Assembly (NCBI GenBank): GCA_030432695.1
Contig: JAUILN010000007.1
Coordinates: 310,001-374,000, forward strand
Length of the DNA: 64,000 nt
Source: a bacterium
Lineage (GTDB): Bacteria > Planctomycetota > UBA1135 > UBA2386
Direction of reading: 5' to 3'
In this document: positions 61,124 through 64,000 of the stretch, one piece after another
Layout: the number at the start of each line of letters is the position of its first letter
Numbering within the stretch: position 1 is the stretch's first letter
The notes under the pieces: generated by a model
What the model was told of the DNA's origin: nothing
Databases searched by the model: none
What the model saw: the letters and a program-made list of their open reading frames with translations, nothing else
Program-made: the position numbers and the translations under genes

Positions 61124-62722
61124 ATGAAGGTCCAGCTCATCCACCCGCCGCTCTACCTGAACGTGCACGCGATGACGGCACTGCGCCCGAGCCTCCCGCT
61201 CGGCCTCGCCTACGTCGCCGCGGCGCTGCGCAAGGCGGGCTTCGAAGTGTCGGTGGTCGACGCGGTCGGCGAAGCACCCGACCAGGTCACCCAGAACCAG
61301 GAGAAGAAGTCGCTCTACGCGCTCGGCCTCACCGCCGACGAGATCGTCGAGCGCCTCGACCCCGAGGCCGACGCCTTCGGCCTGACCAACATGTGGACCT
61401 TCTCGTGGCCGATCGTGCGCGAGATCTGCATCAAGCTGAAGGAGCGCTACCCCGACAAGCCGCTGGTCTGCGGCGGCGAGCACTTCTCGGGGCTGCCCAA
61501 GCTCTCGATGGAGCAGGCACCGATCGACTACATCGTCCGCGGCGAGGGCGAGGAGGCGGCGGTCGAGGTGTTCTCCGGGATCCGCCTGGGCGCCGACAAG
61601 GTCGATTGGAGCCTCGTGCAGGGCATCTGGTATCGCGACGCCGACGGTAGGCCGACCGAGTCGAAGGAGAGCCGGGCCCGCAAGAAGGACGTCGACAACA
61701 TCGCCTGGCCGTCGTGGGACCTGTTCGACATCGACACCTACACCGAGCACGGCTTCATCAACGGGCTCGACCAGGGCAAGACGCTGCCGATCCTCGCCAC
61801 CCGCGGCTGCCCCTACCAGTGCACCTACTGCGCCTCTCCCAACATGTGGACGACCCGCTGGTATGCGCGGACGCCCACCGACGTGGTCGACGAGATGCAG
61901 TTCTACAAGGAGCACTACGGCACCACGAACTTCCCCTTCCAGGACCTCACCGCGATCCTCAAGCGCGATTGGATCATCGACTTCTGCAATGAGCTGAAGG
62001 CGCGCGAGCTGAACGTCACCTGGCAGTTCCCGAGCGGCACCCGCTGCGAGGTGATCGACGACGAGGTCGCGCGGCTGCTGCACGAGACCGGCGGCAACTC
62101 GCTGGCGCTCGCACCGGAGAGCGGCAGCGAGCGGACCCGCAAGCTCATCCAGAAACGGATGAAGACCGAGAGCCTGATGAACGCGGTGAAGGCGTCGGTG
62201 CGCAACAAGCTCAACGTCACCTGCTTCATCGTCATCGCGTTCCCCCACGACACCGCCGAGGACCTCGCCGAGACCGCCAAGATGGCGCGGCAGCTCGGCC
62301 GGTTGGGCATCGACGACATCGCGGTCGGCTTCTTCTTCCCGATCCCGAACACCCAGCTCTACAACGAACTGATGGCCAAGGGGAAGCTCACCCTCGAGGA
62401 CCGCTTCCTGCTGACGCCGATCTACGCCAACGAGGAGAAGCTGCTGCCGGAGAACAACTACTGCGAGCACCTGACCGCCGGTCAGCTGACGCGGTGGAAA
62501 TATCGCCTCCTGCTCAACTTCTACCTGTCGAGCTTCCTGTTCCACCCGACCAAGCCGTTCCGCATCCTGTGGAACGCGCTGCGTGGCAAGGAGACGCGCA
62601 AGCTCGAGACCTACCTGGTCGACCTGCGCAAGAAGCTGGGCGTCGCGATCCGCAGCAAGCTGGGTCGCAAGAAGAAGGGCGCCGCGCGCGGCAATGGGAC
62701 GCAGCCCGCCAAGGCTGCGTGA
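61124..62722 (+). CDS. B12-binding-domain radical SAM protein
   Basis: 532 residues from ATG 61124. N-terminal Rossmann-like B12-binding domain (about 1-160): MKVQLIHPPLYLN, PLGLAYVAAALRKAGFEV, FGLTNMWTFSW, CGGEHFSGLP, and IDYIVRGEGEEA. Radical SAM domain (about 220-440): the iron-sulfur motif RGCPYQCTYC places C229, C233 and C236; APESGSERTRKLIQKRM and CFIVIAFPHDTAEDL follow. The C-terminal helical tail is basic. Such enzymes perform methylation or rearrangement on lipids, sugars or peptides using SAM; the substrate is unknown. It stands alone between convergent and divergent neighbours. Confidence 0.93.
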   Translation: MKVQLIHPPLYLNVHAMTALRPSLPLGLAYVAAALRKAGFEVSVVDAVGEAPDQVTQNQEKKSLYALGLTADEIVERLDPEADAFGLTNMWTFSWPIVREICIKLKERYPDKPLVCGGEHFSGLPKLSMEQAPIDYIVRGEGEEAAVEVFSGIRLGADKVDWSLVQGIWYRDADGRPTESKESRARKKDVDNIAWPSWDLFDIDTYTEHGFINGLDQGKTLPILATRGCPYQCTYCASPNMWTTRWYARTPTDVVDEMQFYKEHYGTTNFPFQDLTAILKRDWIIDFCNELKARELNVTWQFPSGTRCEVIDDEVARLLHETGGNSLALAPESGSERTRKLIQKRMKTESLMNAVKASVRNKLNVTCFIVIAFPHDTAEDLAETAKMARQLGRLGIDDIAVGFFFPIPNTQLYNELMAKGKLTLEDRFLLTPIYANEEKLLPENNYCEHLTAGQLTRWKYRLLLNFYLSSFLFHPTKPFRILWNALRGKETRKLETYLVDLRKKLGVAIRSKLGRKKKGAARGNGTQPAKAA

Positions 62723-62740
62723 CCCGGCAGCCTTCCCGCG

Positions 62741-63340
62741 TCAGTCCCGACCCCACAGCCCCAAGATCGCCCCGGTGATCGACGGGGCCTTGGTGAAGCC
62801 GCCGACCGCGCGACGACGCAGCCCTTCGAGCTTGCGGTGCAGGGCGCGCACCGGCGCACTCAGACCATCGACCTTGCCGAGCGCGATGTCGAACGGCAGC
62901 CCGACGAAGCGCCGCGCGTCGACGCCGGCACCGCGGAACACGTAGTGGAAGGTCTTCCAACCGCGGATCCGCTGCACGCGCAGGTAGATCTGCAGCTCGA
63001 GCAGCTCGTCGAGCTGCTCCGGATGGATCTCCCCGGCATCGACCAGGATCTCGCCGATCCGCCGCGCATCCGCGCGCTGCTCGGCGGCGAGCGCTTCGAT
63101 CACCGCGGCGTCGACCAGACCGGTCTCGACGAGCATCGTCCCGACGCGGTCGTCGGGATCGAGCACCTTGCTACTGCGGGCCGAGACCACCGCGCCGTCG
63201 GCGAGCCCCAGGGTCATCTGCTCGTGCCCCGAACGGAGCAGCAGTCGGCCGGAGGCGGAAAGGGAGGTGATCCAGCCGAGCAGCTCGGCGAGCCCGGTAC
63301 CCTCTAGTTGGCCTTCGAGCAGATTCTGATTGGGATTCAA
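62741..63340 (-). CDS. DUF4388 (PATAN-like) regulatory protein
   Basis: 199 residues from TTG 63340, chosen because AGGAGG lies 8 bases upstream of it; a GTG at 63358 would place that sequence inside the gene. The N-terminal domain has EGQLEGTGLAELLGWITSLS with ASGRLLLRSGHEQMTLGLAD, the DUF4388 pattern. A following helical part, VGTMLVETGLVDAAVIEAL, resembles an effector-domain linker. DUF4388 proteins are associated with response regulators and bacterial signalling. Adjacent to the partial ECF gene upstream. Confidence 0.85.
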   Translation of the reverse strand: MNPNQNLLEGQLEGTGLAELLGWITSLSASGRLLLRSGHEQMTLGLADGAVVSARSSKVLDPDDRVGTMLVETGLVDAAVIEALAAEQRADARRIGEILVDAGEIHPEQLDELLELQIYLRVQRIRGWKTFHYVFRGAGVDARRFVGLPFDIALGKVDGLSAPVRALHRKLEGLRRRAVGGFTKAPSITGAILGLWGRD

Positions 63341-63442
63341 GCCACGGTCCTCCTGCACTCGGTGGACGCCCCGGATCTCTCCTTAGGAGTTCCCACCGGC
63401 AAAGGCTTCGACGGGGCTTTCCGCAGGCCTGTAACCCGACGC

Positions 63443-64000
63443 TCAAGTCTCGCTCGCAAGCGCCTTCGAGAGCCGCGCGAGACCGCGATAAACCAGATTG
63501 CGAACCGCGCCCTCGCTCCGGTCCATCCGCTCCGCGATCTCGCGATGCGTCAATCCCGCGAACCTGTGGAGCGCGATGGCCTCGCGGTACTCCTCGGGAA
63601 GCTCGTCGAACGCCGCCTCTAAGCGGGCATTGAACTCGGCTCCCATGGCAGCACGACTCGGCGTGCCGAGAGTCGCATAGACCTGGCTGAGCCGCAGACC
63701 GCTGTCCGCGACATCGTTCCCGACCTCGGCCTCCTTGCCGAGGTCGCGGCGCTTGCGGGTATGGAAGCGCTGCTTGTTGATGATCTTGTGCAGGGCGTGC
63801 TGGAACAGCCACGCGCGGAACGCCGGCACTCCCTGGAACTGGAACGCCGGCCCATCCCGCAGCACTTCGACACAGACCGACTGCACCACGTCGGAGAAGT
63901 CCTCGCGCGCCTTGACCGCCGGCCCGACCTTGGCGCGGACGTACGCCTCGAGCGACGGCAGGTGCTCGACGAGGAGTCTCTCGAGCGCCGCCGGATCTCC
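63443..64000 (-). CDS. RNA polymerase ECF-type sigma factor, 5' truncated by the window edge
   Basis: The frame is open to the last base; 185 residues are visible, starting GDPAALERLLVEHLPSLEAY. Region 2: KAREDFSDVVQSVCVEVLRD and PAFRAWLFQHALHKIINKQR. Region 4: AAFDELPEEYREAIALHRFAG with LTHREIAERMDRSEGAVRNL and VYRGLARLSKAL. A strong match to planctomycete ECF proteins of the SDVVQSVC type. A kinase partner may lie beyond the window. 102 bases separate it from the DUF4388 gene. Confidence 0.92.
   Translation of the reverse strand, partial: GDPAALERLLVEHLPSLEAYVRAKVGPAVKAREDFSDVVQSVCVEVLRDGPAFQFQGVPAFRAWLFQHALHKIINKQRFHTRKRRDLGKEAEVGNDVADSGLRLSQVYATLGTPSRAAMGAEFNARLEAAFDELPEEYREAIALHRFAGLTHREIAERMDRSEGAVRNLVYRGLARLSKALASET

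Overview
The window is GC-rich (mostly about 65-70% by eye) and dense with genes on both strands. It looks like a fragment of a Planctomycetota chromosome. The pointers are a secreted sulfatase, several Hanks-type Ser/Thr kinases with one membrane span and varied C-terminal sensors (WD40, SUMF1-like, coiled coil), many ECF sigma factors beside those kinases, large secreted beta-propeller, FG-GAP and lamin-tail proteins, and lptB, which implies a diderm envelope. The phylum is an inference; no rRNA or other definitive marker is present. I found no tRNA, rRNA, CRISPR array or complete insertion sequence.

Layout. Positions 1-8.4 kb hold the 3' part of a phosphoesterase-family gene, an ECF sigma/kinase pair, an SGNH-type hydrolase, an unusual M14-like peptidase/BPL_N fusion and a secreted hypothetical. 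8.5-19.3 kb holds a sulfatase, an EF-G, secreted unknowns, a thioredoxin-fold protein and a degenerate histidine kinase/receiver protein. 19.4-22.7 kb is a housekeeping run: RNase PH, XTP/dITP pyrophosphatase and LepA. 22.7-31.1 kb is the most accessory-looking stretch: a DarTG DNA-ADP-ribosylation toxin/antitoxin pair, an ECF gene with a large kinase-WD40 gene interrupted by one in-frame stop, an ICMT-like methyltransferase, and a DUF5615/DUF433 toxin/antitoxin pair lying between that methyltransferase gene and a duplicated copy of its 3' end. 31.1-43.7 kb has a kinase-SUMF1 protein with an ECF factor and a run of secreted proteins and lipoproteins. 43.7-51.7 kb is envelope biology: signal peptidase I with a very large insertion, LptB, then an RND efflux adaptor and pump. 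51.9-64 kb has an FG-GAP protein, a trypsin-like protease, a fourth kinase/ECF pair, a six-hairpin glycosidase-like protein, a B12-type radical SAM protein, a DUF4388 protein and the 3' part of a fifth ECF gene.

How parts fit together. Four kinase genes each sit next to an ECF gene and may form separate phosphorylation-controlled transcription circuits. rph-rdgB, darT-darG, DUF433-DUF5615, the DUF4097 pair and lepB-lptB overlap by 1 or 4 bases and are probably translationally coupled. Several genes have a TAnnnT -10-like hexamer only 7-9 bases before the ATG and no Shine-Dalgarno sequence, which suggests leaderless mRNAs.

The observations most worth following up are the doubly phosphosite-substituted kinase/receiver protein (17943-19316), the inserted domain in signal peptidase (44188-45801), the stop-interrupted kinase-WD40 gene with an AT-richer 3' half (25241-29056), the toxin/antitoxin cassette between duplicated ICMT ends (30345-31121), and the His-rich insertion in the RND pump.
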